DNA of 64,000 nucleotides from Saprospiraceae bacterium. GTDB lineage: Bacteria; Bacteroidota; Bacteroidia; Chitinophagales; Saprospiraceae. Shown here in pieces: positions 52,634 through 62,770 of the stretch. The notes under the pieces are model-generated. The model saw only the letters and a program-made list of their open reading frames with translations. It was not told where the DNA came from and ran no database searches. Within the stretch, counting starts at the first letter, position 1. Each line of letters begins with the position of its first letter. Position numbers and translations under genes: made by a program. The DNA is taken from positions 1,054,001 to 1,118,000 of the forward strand of contig JADKBV010000001.1 of NCBI GenBank assembly GCA_016714895.1. Reading direction: 5' to 3'.

Positions 52634-54487
52634 TTACAAATCATTTTCTGTAATAATTCCGACGGTTTTTAGATTTCTGATGACAATAACGGCTTTGTCC
52701 GGAGCTTCCGCTAAATAATTCTGAATTTCTGTTAGCGGAGTTGTCGTTTCGACCAATTTTACACCTTCATGAATAAATTGAATGATGGATTCTTCGGAAT
52801 CCTGATGCTGTTCAATATCAGAACGGCACACCAATCCGATAAACCTGTCTTTGTTATCTTCAACCACCAGATGTCGGAAGTCCTGCCATTCCATGATATG
52901 AAAAGCAAATGCAACCGTTGCTTCTGTAGAAACGGTCTGAATTTTATTTGACATGACATCTTTGGCGGTCAGGGCATCAAAATGCTGTTGAAAAAAATAA
53001 TGCAGTTTATCTTCGACAATGGGTTGCCATTCAGACACGGGAACATCTTTTTTTTGATATTCCAAAGAGGTGGTCACCAGAATTTTGGATATTAAAGAAG
53101 GTTTAAACCGGGATAAAAGTTTTCTGTGATTTTCTACCATCCAAGTTGCTCCTGTCTGATTTTTAGTCACTCTGTCAGCAATTACTTTCAAATGTTTATC
53201 CACCAAATCCGGATCCATACCCTCTTCTTTGAGCGCTCTGGAAGCCAATGGAATCAAGGTGTTTTCACACAACACAACCGCCGGCAAATTTTTACCAAAA
53301 AAATCAAACTCTGACAAAATTCCGTATCGTGCTGCCTGATAAAAATTATTTTTGACCGAAGAAAAATTTGTTTTATCAAAAATATCTTCTTCCTGATATT
53401 TTGCAGCCTTCATGAGTCCCAACCAAAAAACCAGATTGGCTATTTCGTCCTTTATCGTTGGTCCCGCCGGTATATATCTGCATTCTATCCTGATATGGGC
53501 CTGATTCCGGTCAACACCGTAACAAAGTCTGTTCCATGTATAGGTTGTTCCGGTATGTAAGCGAACGGAGCGCAAACTTGGTTTCAGGCCTTCTTTTATT
53601 TCGTCTTTGGCTGCCGGGAATCCTTCTCCGCGGAAAACCAGTGGAAATCGGGCAACTTCATTTTTCCAAAGGTAAGAAGGACTTTCTCTGAGCCACTGAT
53701 CTCCGAAATATACGCGGGACACTTTTTCTCTGTAATGGTTATAATGTATTCTGGTGTCCAGACTTTGTTTAAAAAGGGCTATTCTGTTTTCTGACCATAA
53801 TTCTTTTCCAAAAAGCAGCGGAGAATTGGTACAAACGGACAACAATGGTCCGGAAATCATCTGTGCCCAATTGTAATAATGAGCAAACTTATCGGGATTA
53901 ATCTGAAGATGCATCTGAAAACTGGTGTTACATGCTTCAAACAGAATGGTGTCCAATTTAACATGCAGTTCGTCGACACCCTGCAAAAAAATTTCAAATT
54001 TTTTTCCTCTTAATTTTAACAATTCCTGACTCAGGACTTTATACCGGTCAACAGGTGTCATCGAATCAAAAGTAAGGTGTTCGGAAGTAATCGTAGGTAA
54101 TATTCCGGCCAAAAAAATAGCTGAATCAACTTTTCGGGCTGCTTTTCCGGCTTTTTCAGTAAGATGATACAGCTGATCTGCCATTTTTTGTATTCCCTTA
54201 CCCTTTATAGATTGTGGATCAAGATTTATTTCCATGTTAAAAAGCGCCAGTTCATTGGTAAACTGAGGTTCTTTCAATTGTTCCAGTACCTTTAATGCTA
54301 CATTTTCAGGTTCACCCAAATGATTAATAAAACACAATTCCTGCTCTACTCCGAAAGTCTGGTCATTTTTATCAATAGCTCCTTCCGCCAACAATCGGTC
54401 GAAAGCTTCGATATCCTCAAAAATCTGTCTGTAAAAAACATTGCGCTGAGATAAATTTTCTATTTGTGTGATAGCAAAGGAACCCAT
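52634..54487 (-). CDS. GCS2-type glutamate-cysteine ligase-like protein fused to a CBS pair
   Basis: The protein has 617 residues. Residues 1-480 follow the GCS2/carboxylate-amine ligase family: FGVEQELCFINHLGEP, FNMEINLDPQS, the long loop with CNTSFQMHLQINPD, and AHIRIECRYIPAGPT. A CBS-domain pair (about 495-617) begins LTAKDVMSNKIQTVS and ends LKTVGIITENDL. CBS pairs usually bind adenosine nucleotides. The ligase would join an amino acid to glutamate or a similar acid; the real substrate is unknown. No glutathione synthetase is in the window. It lies 32 nt after the separate CBS gene. Confidence 0.82.
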   Translation of the reverse strand: MGSFAITQIENLSQRNVFYRQIFEDIEAFDRLLAEGAIDKNDQTFGVEQELCFINHLGEPENVALKVLEQLKEPQFTNELALFNMEINLDPQSIKGKGIQKMADQLYHLTEKAGKAARKVDSAIFLAGILPTITSEHLTFDSMTPVDRYKVLSQELLKLRGKKFEIFLQGVDELHVKLDTILFEACNTSFQMHLQINPDKFAHYYNWAQMISGPLLSVCTNSPLLFGKELWSENRIALFKQSLDTRIHYNHYREKVSRVYFGDQWLRESPSYLWKNEVARFPLVFRGEGFPAAKDEIKEGLKPSLRSVRLHTGTTYTWNRLCYGVDRNQAHIRIECRYIPAGPTIKDEIANLVFWLGLMKAAKYQEEDIFDKTNFSSVKNNFYQAARYGILSEFDFFGKNLPAVVLCENTLIPLASRALKEEGMDPDLVDKHLKVIADRVTKNQTGATWMVENHRKLLSRFKPSLISKILVTTSLEYQKKDVPVSEWQPIVEDKLHYFFQQHFDALTAKDVMSNKIQTVSTEATVAFAFHIMEWQDFRHLVVEDNKDRFIGLVCRSDIEQHQDSEESIIQFIHEGVKLVETTTPLTEIQNYLAEAPDKAVIVIRNLKTVGIITENDL

Positions 54488-54519
54488 GATTCAATATTTT
54501 ACAAAGATCAAATCAAGTA

Positions 54520-54921
54520 TTAATGCTGAAAAGCATACTTAATGAGGTCATGGTTTGTAATGATACCTACCAATTCTTTTCCATCGACAACCGGCAATGA
54601 ATGAAAGGTGTTTGACAAAAATATATCTGCCGCCAAACCAATCGTATCATCACAATCCAAGGTCACCGGATTGGGCGTCATGATATGTTGCACCAAAATA
54701 TGTGATCTGTCAAGCGTATTGCTTTTTTCCAGTTCTTTGCGGTACAATTTAAGCAAATCCAATTTGCTGACAATGCCCAAGAGATTATTATGTTCTGTAA
54801 CCAAAATATGATGAATAGGTACGGCTTCAAAAAGTTCTTCAAGCTTCATGATTGAATCTTCAGGTCTTACGGCAACTACTTTGGTAGTCATTACATGTTT
54901 AATTTTTGTTTCTGTGTTCAT
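54520..54921 (-). CDS. CBS-domain pair protein
   Basis: The protein is 133 residues long and consists only of two CBS motifs: KHVMTTKVVAVRPEDSIMKLEEL...LGIVSKLDLL and QHIMTPNPVTLDCDDTIGLAA...LVGIITNHDLIK. It is probably a cytoplasmic nucleotide-sensing module. It is upstream of and co-transcribed with the GCS2-CBS fusion, so it may regulate or form heterodimers with that enzyme. This is inferred from position and shared domain type. Confidence 0.85.
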   Translation of the reverse strand: MNTETKIKHVMTTKVVAVRPEDSIMKLEELFEAVPIHHILVTEHNNLLGIVSKLDLLKLYRKELEKSNTLDRSHILVQHIMTPNPVTLDCDDTIGLAADIFLSNTFHSLPVVDGKELVGIITNHDLIKYAFQH

Positions 54922-55138
54922 CTGCTATAATTTTAGGTTCAAAACAAACATCACTGATATATAAAGATCTAAAAAACCATAATCAGCCATCTGTTTCTTA
55001 CAATGACAACACAATATTACACAGAAATAACAGGTGAAATCCTGATGAATATCATATGACAAACTGATTGGAGTCAAACGTTAACCGTTAGGATTCTTTA
55101 CGTAGCGGAACAAAAAAGATAAAACCTTTTTAAAACAT

Positions 55139-55172
55139 AAAAGCCGGTTGCTTTGGGCAGACCGGCTTTTAC
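55139..55172 (-). terminator. Intrinsic terminator of the 55-60 kb giant gene
   Basis: AAAAGCCGGT (55139-55148) pairs with ACCGGCTTTT (55161-55170). On the minus strand the stem is followed by TTTTATG. Confidence 0.7.
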
Positions 55173-55190
55173 ATTTTTTATAAAAACAAT

Positions 55191-58100
55191 TTATTCAATA
55201 AATATCATTTTTTTGGTTGCAGTGTAACTTCCCGCAGAAATCTGGTAATAAAAGACTCCTGATTGTCGTACGACGGACTTGTCAATATGTACCTGATGTG
55301 TTTCCTTTTCATACCTGTTTGTCGAAGTATATAACACTTTACCGGCTACATCCATGATTTTCAGATCTACCTGCTCTTCAGAAGGGATAGTGAATGAAAT
55401 CGTGGTTTGTTCTGTAAACGGGTTGGGAACGTTTTGTCTCAAAACAAATTCATTTGCTTCTGAACTGTTTTCATTTTTACTTCTGTATTCCACTTTACAG
55501 CTTTTCAGGCTTCCGTCAAAAGCTGCTGCTGAAGTAATCTGAGAAGATGCCTCAAAAATATGATCCGAATCCACATCTTTTTTGGCTGACAATACCCAAT
55601 AAAAAGCCACTTTATCGACATCCAGATTTGTTGGCTGATTGGAATTCCAGCTGGTCGTCATTATGCCCGGCATATCATCAAAAACCCCAACATTTGCCTC
55701 TGTGATTTCAAGTGCACCGGATTCCACACCGGCAAAACTGAATACTTCAGGGTCAAAATGTGTTGTCATCTGGAAACCTAACATGTCTTTGAATCCTTCA
55801 GCATACACAGGAATTCTGACTGTCTCCCCTTTGGTTGCTGTCACATTTTCTGTCAGTAACGAGAGGGTTTTGTTTGTCCTTGCTTCTGTCGGATCTCCTT
55901 CAACATTTAATACGATCGAATTATTAACATCACCGATTTTTACGGCAACAAAATTCTGGTTGTTTTTATTTTGCTGGAAATTCTGATACAACATTTTGTC
56001 AGACATCGGCCAGGGGTGATTCGGATCCGTAAAAGATAATGATGCAGGAATAAATTTCCATGATCTTTGTTGATTCGGAAATTCCGTCACCGTACCAAGA
56101 ATCACCTTTCTCAGACTGACCAGGTCAAGCGAATTGATCTTTTCATTTGCATCAATATCACCTGCAAACACCATATAAGGATTATTAAACGATTGTACGC
56201 CAAGGATATGTCTCTGAATCAATACGATGTCCAATGTTGAAATCCCCTTATCCAAATCTGCATTGGAAACAGCAGAAAGCTGGTAATCAAAACTCTTTTT
56301 GACATTGGTAAACTGGAACGCCCCCGTAGGACCCGACTCAAGGCTTTTCGGATATTCAGGTTGGTTACTTTCCAAAATAAGATTGGCTCCTTTTAAAGGT
56401 CTTGCATCTGCCAGGGTGATTCTTCCGGAGATTGTGCCAGTCAAACCATTTGAATTTTCACAAACATTGGAATTATCCTGCAATACAAGCGTAATGGTAC
56501 AAAAATCACTATTGCCTTCGAGATCAGTTACGGACATATCCAGCAACAATTCTTCGGATTCTCCATTAGAAATGTCATTACATGAAAACATTCTACCTGA
56601 CGAATTGGTCGCCGGTATCCATTTTTGTGCGATACCATCCACATATTCCGAAAAAGTAGCCGGCAATCCATTACCTTTAAAATAATGTTCTGTATCTAAT
56701 AAACCTTCCACTGGTGTAGCTCCGTCAAAAGTAAACCAGAGATCGGCATATTCTGTACAATTATCCGTACTTCCGAGATCGTAATCGATTGCCCAGATTT
56801 CTACCTGTCCGTTTGAATTCATCACGGCAGTGGTAATGGAGCTCAGACAATAAGGTGTTGGTTTTTTACCGTCTACTACGGTCAGCAGATATTGGCAAAC
56901 CGATACGTTTCCACATTTGTCTTCTGCTGTCCAGCGAACTCTGTGCGTACCATCAGGCAATACTCGTTTGTAATTATTGGTATTTCCGGAAAAATTGATC
57001 GTACCGTCATTGTATAAATCAATAGTATACGTATAATTGATCAACTCAGAAGGTGTACATAAATCATAAGCTGAAATACTTTCAGAAACTTCACCTTCAC
57101 AAACTCCATATGAATAGACGGTTCTGTCTGCACAACTTGCCTCAATAACAGGAGGTTCGGTATTATGCATTTTTATAATCTGAATATGTTCGTACCATCC
57201 TTCTCCGTAGACAGGATTTTGTTCATTGTATGTACACCAATCCAGTACGGTCCAGGTTCTTAATATTTTTTCGCAGGCACCATCGACAAAACTGAATACC
57301 TGATCTTTATAGTGCATAGCAATCAGACTACATTCATCATCACTCACTATTGGTCTTGCGTATTGAAGCGGAAGATTTTCCGGCAATAAAGCCGCGCCGC
57401 ATTGATTTGTTTCGTAATTGTCCGGCCAACTCAGGTCATTGATATCAAATCCGTCAAACGGGTCATAATCAAACAATGTAATGGTTTGGATACAATCGTC
57501 TTTCAATCCCTGAAAATCTTCAGCTGTCCATGTTCTGTTGATGTAACCCGTACCACATTGAGACAAATAAGGATCGTCTGCTTTTACAACATCTTTGACA
57601 CTACAGTTGTCTACTGCAGATGGTTCTCCTGTGATATCAAGATCCTCGTAATCTGCCTGACAATCCAGGGTAATATTTGGTGGACATTTGATATAAGGAT
57701 TCAATTTATCCTGTACGGTTGCACGAACCATACAAGTATTCATATTGCCATGAACATCCGTTACCTTCATTTCGACCATAATTTCCTGGCCTATTTCGTC
57801 ACAACAGAAAATAGCTTGTTTGGCAAATAATGTATTTCCTGCCGTACATGAATTTACTGTTTTTCTTACTTCTATATCACGGATGGCACAATTGTCATGA
57901 CTACCGTCGTCAAATGAAGATGCAAAAACTATCGCTTGCTGATTGGCAGCTATGGAAACAACCGTATTAAGGTGACAAACGGCCGTTGGCAAAATTTCGT
58001 CACGAACGGTCACACGGGTACAACATTCACTGATATTGTCACATTCGTCCTTAACTTCCCATTTGATAAAATTATGACCGATAGGAAGATTGGAAACCGT

Positions 58101-60527
58101 ACCTGTATTCTGATTGGCAAATTCTTTGGTGTAACTTGCTTCCTGACAAGGATAATCATCTGAAAAAGGTCCGAAAGCATGCGAAAGATTGTATGTAAAA
58201 TTATCGGAACAATCAAACAATATTTCCGGCCTGTCAAATACTCTTGTGGCAAAACAATCGTATTGATTGGTAGAAATGGTCATATCTGCAGGACATTCCA
58301 TATCCGGTCCTTCATTGTCAACTACTTTGATGATCTGATTGTGTTCCAATACAAGACTGTTACACCATTCGATTACCTTATGTGTTCTGATAATTTTGTA
58401 AGAATTTTTACAAATCGGCAGGATGACATCCGTATAAGGCACAATCTGTACATTATCGCAAAAATCACCTGTCACTGTACCGGTCACATCAAGTCCCGGT
58501 ATCACTGTACCGTAGTCCGCACAAGAGAGAGCCGGTTCGTCTACATCATCATAATTCGGTGGAAAAATGATAGCTGACAATCCGTTTCTGTAGACATAAA
58601 TAGTCTGGCAACAAGTATTGGCGTGATTATCATATTCATCAAAACCATCCCAACATCTTCTGATAACTCTCACATAAGGGCCTTCGCAACCTTCTTCCAG
58701 GATTTCGTCCTGATAAGTTATGATTGCATTGGTACAATAATCGCCGTTTTCAATCCAGTAAGACTGGTTGCCCAGGTCGATCCAGTTGACGTCATAAGAA
58801 TATGGAAAAGGAATTTCTGCACCAACCTGGTCGAAACTCAAAACCACTTCATTGACCGTGCCGCCCTCTCCGTTGGAAACGTCATGAATGGTTACCGTCC
58901 AATCTCCTGTCGGGTCGATACCATCAAATATACTCAAAGGTGTCAAAGGCCTGAACTCACCTGAAACAGCCGGAGGGACAATATTACACATAGACAAAAG
59001 TGCTGCATTCGTCTGCGTGGCATCATCAAAAATGTCCACAAGCAAATCATCCTCAGTACAAGGACCTGCATTACTTCCGGGACCCACAAACAAAGTGACA
59101 GACATACCATTAGGTGCCTGAACGGTGGCAACAAGATCAGAAACTCTCGTATGTGAAACATTCACATGTACTCCGACATCTGAGATGGAAAACCCACTGA
59201 AGTTGTGAACCGGAATGACGTAAGATCTCGAATTGGGTGTGCCCGGGAATAATATATTTTCTTCAATAAAAGCCGGCAGATTGATACGTGAAGACATCGG
59301 TGAGCCCGGTGTCAGATCTCCGACACAAGTTGTGTATACATCATTACATGTAAATTCAGGACCGAATTTATCTTCAACCAAAATATTTCCCCAACAATAA
59401 TTTCCGTCAGGAGCTGTAACTTTTATCCTGAGGATTTGTCCTATCTGAGCTTTTCCGACAGTATTTCCCAGGCTGAACCCCTGAAGCGAAGTAATGTCTA
59501 CTTCGTATTCATCATAACAACCATAAAAGTCTCCTTTTAATATATATTCTGCACCAACTTCTGCACTACATTCCAAGCCCAAGGTAACATTCACCTGGTC
59601 ATTACAAGCTATGGTCGTGCTGGAAGGTTCGTATGCAAATACGCTGACTTCAAACTGACAATCCAGGATTTCATCTCCTTCCCAATCAAAAATCTGATAA
59701 TCCATCAGATGAGTACCTATTGGGAAAGCATCTCCGCTTTCATAAGGATGTAAACTGTTGTTGACAATAATAAATTCTTCAGGAGTACCTAAAACCGAAA
59801 GTACCACTGAATTTGCCATCGAGGCTCCGGACACCAGCATTTGAGCAGGTATACAGGTTTCAGAAGAAATGTTCGCTTCTACTGAGGTATTTCCTGCGTC
59901 GTTGCGACCCATACGGAAAATACTAACAAATGGAGGTGGTGTTACCACTTCCACACTATACGATTCACCCGGAGGAATAATTACATCATCCAGTGATGTT
60001 GTAAAAATTGACATATTTAAGGTAGGCACCAATTCACTTTTGGTAAAAATCAAATTATTGGACTGGTCATACACATTTATCGTTACAGACGGACTGTTGG
60101 AAGACTGATAAACACCTATTTCCAAATCATTCAAAACAAAAGGTGTCTGATAGACATTGGTAAACGTCCTTCTGAACCTCGTCTGACCGACAGGACAAAA
60201 TATGGTAGCATTCACCAGGTCCGGATCATTGTTTTGTGTGACCAATTCCTGCGGAGGCGTATTGGAGGAAACGAGATTAAAATCATACGTGATTTCTCTC
60301 GAACATTCTCCCGGATCGGCTTCAACCGCAATATCGCCCGGACAATCTGCCATCATCACAGAAGCAGAGGCCATTTGCCATGGAAAATACGCAGAAAAAT
60401 TTCCATTCTCCGGTTGAGCCCATACCAAAGGCGTTTCATGATGACGCGTTGATGTTTTGTTTGCGGCAAACATTTGGTTACCCATTCCAACAATCAACAA
60501 AAATAAAAGTGTAAAATACTTTTTCAT
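55191..60527 (-). CDS. Giant secreted protein with P-domain, HYR-like, dockerin-like and cohesin-like modules and T9SS sorting domain
   Basis: The protein has 1778 residues. A signal peptide (about 1-21) is followed by a beta-sandwich region. A proprotein-convertase P domain comes next (about 420-560: SRSYVIPVHNFSG, DPTGDWTVTIHDVSNGEGG). Cys-rich HYR-like repeats follow (ECPADMTIS, KCPPNITLDC, CTRVTVRDEILPTAVC). Near 1450-1530 a dockerin-type tandem appears (STLDIVLIQRHILG and DIDANEKINSLDLVSLRKVILG), then a cohesin-like beta domain (TKGETVRIPVYAEGF). The last 85 residues (NVPNPFTEQTTISFTI to KKMIFIE) are a T9SS sorting domain. No catalytic motif is visible, so it is probably a surface scaffold or adhesin. 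Confidence 0.9.
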   Translation of the reverse strand: MKKYFTLLFLLIVGMGNQMFAANKTSTRHHETPLVWAQPENGNFSAYFPWQMASASVMMADCPGDIAVEADPGECSREITYDFNLVSSNTPPQELVTQNNDPDLVNATIFCPVGQTRFRRTFTNVYQTPFVLNDLEIGVYQSSNSPSVTINVYDQSNNLIFTKSELVPTLNMSIFTTSLDDVIIPPGESYSVEVVTPPPFVSIFRMGRNDAGNTSVEANISSETCIPAQMLVSGASMANSVVLSVLGTPEEFIIVNNSLHPYESGDAFPIGTHLMDYQIFDWEGDEILDCQFEVSVFAYEPSSTTIACNDQVNVTLGLECSAEVGAEYILKGDFYGCYDEYEVDITSLQGFSLGNTVGKAQIGQILRIKVTAPDGNYCWGNILVEDKFGPEFTCNDVYTTCVGDLTPGSPMSSRINLPAFIEENILFPGTPNSRSYVIPVHNFSGFSISDVGVHVNVSHTRVSDLVATVQAPNGMSVTLFVGPGSNAGPCTEDDLLVDIFDDATQTNAALLSMCNIVPPAVSGEFRPLTPLSIFDGIDPTGDWTVTIHDVSNGEGGTVNEVVLSFDQVGAEIPFPYSYDVNWIDLGNQSYWIENGDYCTNAIITYQDEILEEGCEGPYVRVIRRCWDGFDEYDNHANTCCQTIYVYRNGLSAIIFPPNYDDVDEPALSCADYGTVIPGLDVTGTVTGDFCDNVQIVPYTDVILPICKNSYKIIRTHKVIEWCNSLVLEHNQIIKVVDNEGPDMECPADMTISTNQYDCFATRVFDRPEILFDCSDNFTYNLSHAFGPFSDDYPCQEASYTKEFANQNTGTVSNLPIGHNFIKWEVKDECDNISECCTRVTVRDEILPTAVCHLNTVVSIAANQQAIVFASSFDDGSHDNCAIRDIEVRKTVNSCTAGNTLFAKQAIFCCDEIGQEIMVEMKVTDVHGNMNTCMVRATVQDKLNPYIKCPPNITLDCQADYEDLDITGEPSAVDNCSVKDVVKADDPYLSQCGTGYINRTWTAEDFQGLKDDCIQTITLFDYDPFDGFDINDLSWPDNYETNQCGAALLPENLPLQYARPIVSDDECSLIAMHYKDQVFSFVDGACEKILRTWTVLDWCTYNEQNPVYGEGWYEHIQIIKMHNTEPPVIEASCADRTVYSYGVCEGEVSESISAYDLCTPSELINYTYTIDLYNDGTINFSGNTNNYKRVLPDGTHRVRWTAEDKCGNVSVCQYLLTVVDGKKPTPYCLSSITTAVMNSNGQVEIWAIDYDLGSTDNCTEYADLWFTFDGATPVEGLLDTEHYFKGNGLPATFSEYVDGIAQKWIPATNSSGRMFSCNDISNGESEELLLDMSVTDLEGNSDFCTITLVLQDNSNVCENSNGLTGTISGRITLADARPLKGANLILESNQPEYPKSLESGPTGAFQFTNVKKSFDYQLSAVSNADLDKGISTLDIVLIQRHILGVQSFNNPYMVFAGDIDANEKINSLDLVSLRKVILGTVTEFPNQQRSWKFIPASLSFTDPNHPWPMSDKMLYQNFQQNKNNQNFVAVKIGDVNNSIVLNVEGDPTEARTNKTLSLLTENVTATKGETVRIPVYAEGFKDMLGFQMTTHFDPEVFSFAGVESGALEITEANVGVFDDMPGIMTTSWNSNQPTNLDVDKVAFYWVLSAKKDVDSDHIFEASSQITSAAAFDGSLKSCKVEYRSKNENSSEANEFVLRQNVPNPFTEQTTISFTIPSEEQVDLKIMDVAGKVLYTSTNRYEKETHQVHIDKSVVRQSGVFYYQISAGSYTATKKMIFIE

Positions 60528-60861
60528 TATTTCGGTTTTAAGATTTAACTGAACGATAAAACCTCCCTTCCACCGTTGTCAGGTCGGGAGATATTTTAGC
60601 GTGTAAGTCGGTTGTCTTCATATTGCAGAAACCTGTTATATGTTGACTGAAATATTAAATCAAATATTATACCATTTTTTAATATAAAGTTTACATAATA
60701 GATATTACATTGATATTCAATTGTTTATTTTGCATAAAAAAATACATACAAAGTAAATGTTATATATTTAAGATATACAAACCGGTAAAAAATCTGAATC
60801 CGTTGTCTGAGTTTTTCATTCGTTTTGGAAAAAATGTTTATCATTGCAGTAAAATGTATTT
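60528..60861. other. Divergent intergenic region, giant gene / tsaE
   Basis: It is AT-rich, particularly toward tsaE. I see no -7 box that I would defend, no repeat and no gene. Confidence 0.4.
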
Positions 60862-61290
60862 ATGGAATTGATCCTGACATCCACAGAACTTTCGTCCGTT
60901 CCCGGGGCAGCTGAAAAAATATTGAAGGAATTTGCCGGTGACCGAATTTTTATACTTTCCGGAAACTTAGGAGCCGGAAAAACCACATTAGTGCAAGCGT
61001 TATGTCGTCATTTAGGATATTCCGGAAATGTCAGCAGCCCGACTTTTTCAATAATCAATGAATATGGTATAGAAAATAAAACCATCTACCACATGGACCT
61101 GTATCGTCTGGAAGATATCGATGAAGCTTTGGAAATCGGTATTGAAGAATATCTTTATTCCGGTTCTTATTGTTTTATTGAATGGGCCGAAGTCATTATT
61201 CCGATTCTGCCTCTGCCTTTTGTTGTCATCGAAATCAATACAGAAAACGAACAAAGCAGAAATATGACCGTCAAAAAAATAGAAGGTTAA
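60862..61290 (+). CDS. tsaE: tRNA t6A biosynthesis ATPase TsaE
   Basis: The protein has 142 residues. The Walker A loop GNLGAGKTTLVQAL and the blocks SSPTFSIINEY, YHMDLYRL and FIEWAE are diagnostic. TsaE works with TsaB, TsaC and TsaD to make N6-threonylcarbamoyladenosine on ANN-reading tRNAs. The same modification is processed by the TcdA encoded at 49.3 kb. A short AAGGTT/AACCTT hairpin overlaps its stop codon. Confidence 0.93.
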   Translation: MELILTSTELSSVPGAAEKILKEFAGDRIFILSGNLGAGKTTLVQALCRHLGYSGNVSSPTFSIINEYGIENKTIYHMDLYRLEDIDEALEIGIEEYLYSGSYCFIEWAEVIIPILPLPFVVIEINTENEQSRNMTVKKIEG

Positions 61291-61531
61291 CAACCTTTCT
61301 TTCGGATTTCTGTTGTTCAGACATTTTATGGTCTTACAAAATAAAAGCAGCATGATGTTATTAAAAAAATCTTACAAAACATGTTTTTATGTTTGTGTAA
61401 TGCCACCAACACTTACTGCTCACATTTGTCTTTTGGATATTGATTTACAGAAAAATGTTTCTTTCTGAAAAAATCATTCTATTGGTATCCTGCAAGTAAT
61501 TTTTTTTGTAGGTTTGTCCTATAATTAGCGT

Positions 61532-62761
61532 ATGAATACTTCGAGCAAACCCATTCATTTTTCAGATTTTTTTACGGAAGGTCATTTTGAGACCCAACCT
61601 GAAACTTTATTATTTGAAACCAAACCCCGATCGCTGACCATTGGTATTCCCAAAGAGACCATATTATGTGAGCACAGAGTGGCACTTGTACCCCACTCTC
61701 TTCGTGCCCTCATTGGTTACGGACATCAGGTGATTGTAGAGGCTGATGCGGGAAAAGATTCATATTTTTCGGACCATCATTATGCAGAAGCCGGGGCTTT
61801 GGTAAGTCCGTCGAGAGAAGAAGTATTTAAATCTCATATCATTGTCAAAGTTGCACCGCCGACCATTGAAGAAATAGAGCTCATGAGTCCTGACAGCATA
61901 CTCATCAGTCCGTTGCAAATTCCGATTTTGCAGGATGAATATCTCGAACGACTCCGCAAAAAAAAGATCACTGCGCTGGCTATGGAATATCTTAAGGCGG
62001 AGGACGGATCTTTTCCGATCGTCAGAACCATGAGTGAGATAGCCGGAACCAGTGCTATTCTGACTGCTGCTGAATACCTGACCAATGTCCAGGGAGGAAG
62101 AGGCGTACTTTTGGGTGGTATTTCAGGTGTGCCTCCTGCAAAAATTGTCATCCTGGGTGCCGGTTTTGTTGCTGAAAATGCGATCCGTGTCGCTCAGGGA
62201 TTGGGCGCCTCCGTTAGGGTATTTGACAATAATATCACCAAACTCATGCGGTTACAAAATGTATTGGGAAGACATATTCACACCTCCACCTTTAATCCTG
62301 TCCATCTTGCTTACCAATTGCTGAGTGCTGATGTTGTCATCGGAGCCATGCATTCCAAAACAGGCAGATCACCCATTTTGGTCACTGAAGAAATGGTGAG
62401 CAAAATGAAAGACGGTTCTGTCATTATCGATGTCAGTATTGACCAGGGAGGTTGTATCGAAACATCCAAACTTACCACACTCGATGCGCCCAGTTTTATC
62501 AAACACGGTGTAATTCATTATTGTGTTCCCAATATCGCTTCTAAAGTCAGCAGAACGGCTTCTCAATCGATCAGCAATATCATTACTCCTTTATTGGTAA
62601 AAATGGGAAGTATGGCACACATAGAACAATTATTATTCAGCCATAACGGGATCAGAAACGGCTGTTATGTATATAAAGGATTTATCACCAATGAATATTT
62701 AGCAAAAAGATTTGAACAAAAATACACCCCGATTGATTTATTGTTAACCAGTCACCTTTAA
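61532..62761 (+). CDS. ald: Alanine dehydrogenase
   Basis: The protein has 409 residues. The N-terminal substrate domain begins after about 35 extra residues at IGIPKETILCEHRVALVP. The NAD-binding Rossmann motif is GAGFVAENAIRVAQGLGASVRVFD (quoted in parts: GAGFVAEN, ASVRVFDNN). IDVSIDQGGCIETS and YCVPNIASKVSRTAS complete the family pattern. It interconverts alanine and pyruvate + NH3 with NAD(H). The extension and some differences from classical Ald leave open a related role, such as a transhydrogenase-like alpha subunit. It is followed 9 nt later by the next gene. Confidence 0.88.
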   Translation: MNTSSKPIHFSDFFTEGHFETQPETLLFETKPRSLTIGIPKETILCEHRVALVPHSLRALIGYGHQVIVEADAGKDSYFSDHHYAEAGALVSPSREEVFKSHIIVKVAPPTIEEIELMSPDSILISPLQIPILQDEYLERLRKKKITALAMEYLKAEDGSFPIVRTMSEIAGTSAILTAAEYLTNVQGGRGVLLGGISGVPPAKIVILGAGFVAENAIRVAQGLGASVRVFDNNITKLMRLQNVLGRHIHTSTFNPVHLAYQLLSADVVIGAMHSKTGRSPILVTEEMVSKMKDGSVIIDVSIDQGGCIETSKLTTLDAPSFIKHGVIHYCVPNIASKVSRTASQSISNIITPLLVKMGSMAHIEQLLFSHNGIRNGCYVYKGFITNEYLAKRFEQKYTPIDLLLTSHL

Positions 62762-62770
62762 AAAAACATC

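Noticed and set aside
57402..57830. Plus-strand open frames across the 55-60 kb giant gene
   Set aside because: All are antisense to a continuous 1778-codon gene with clear domains and a sorting signal.
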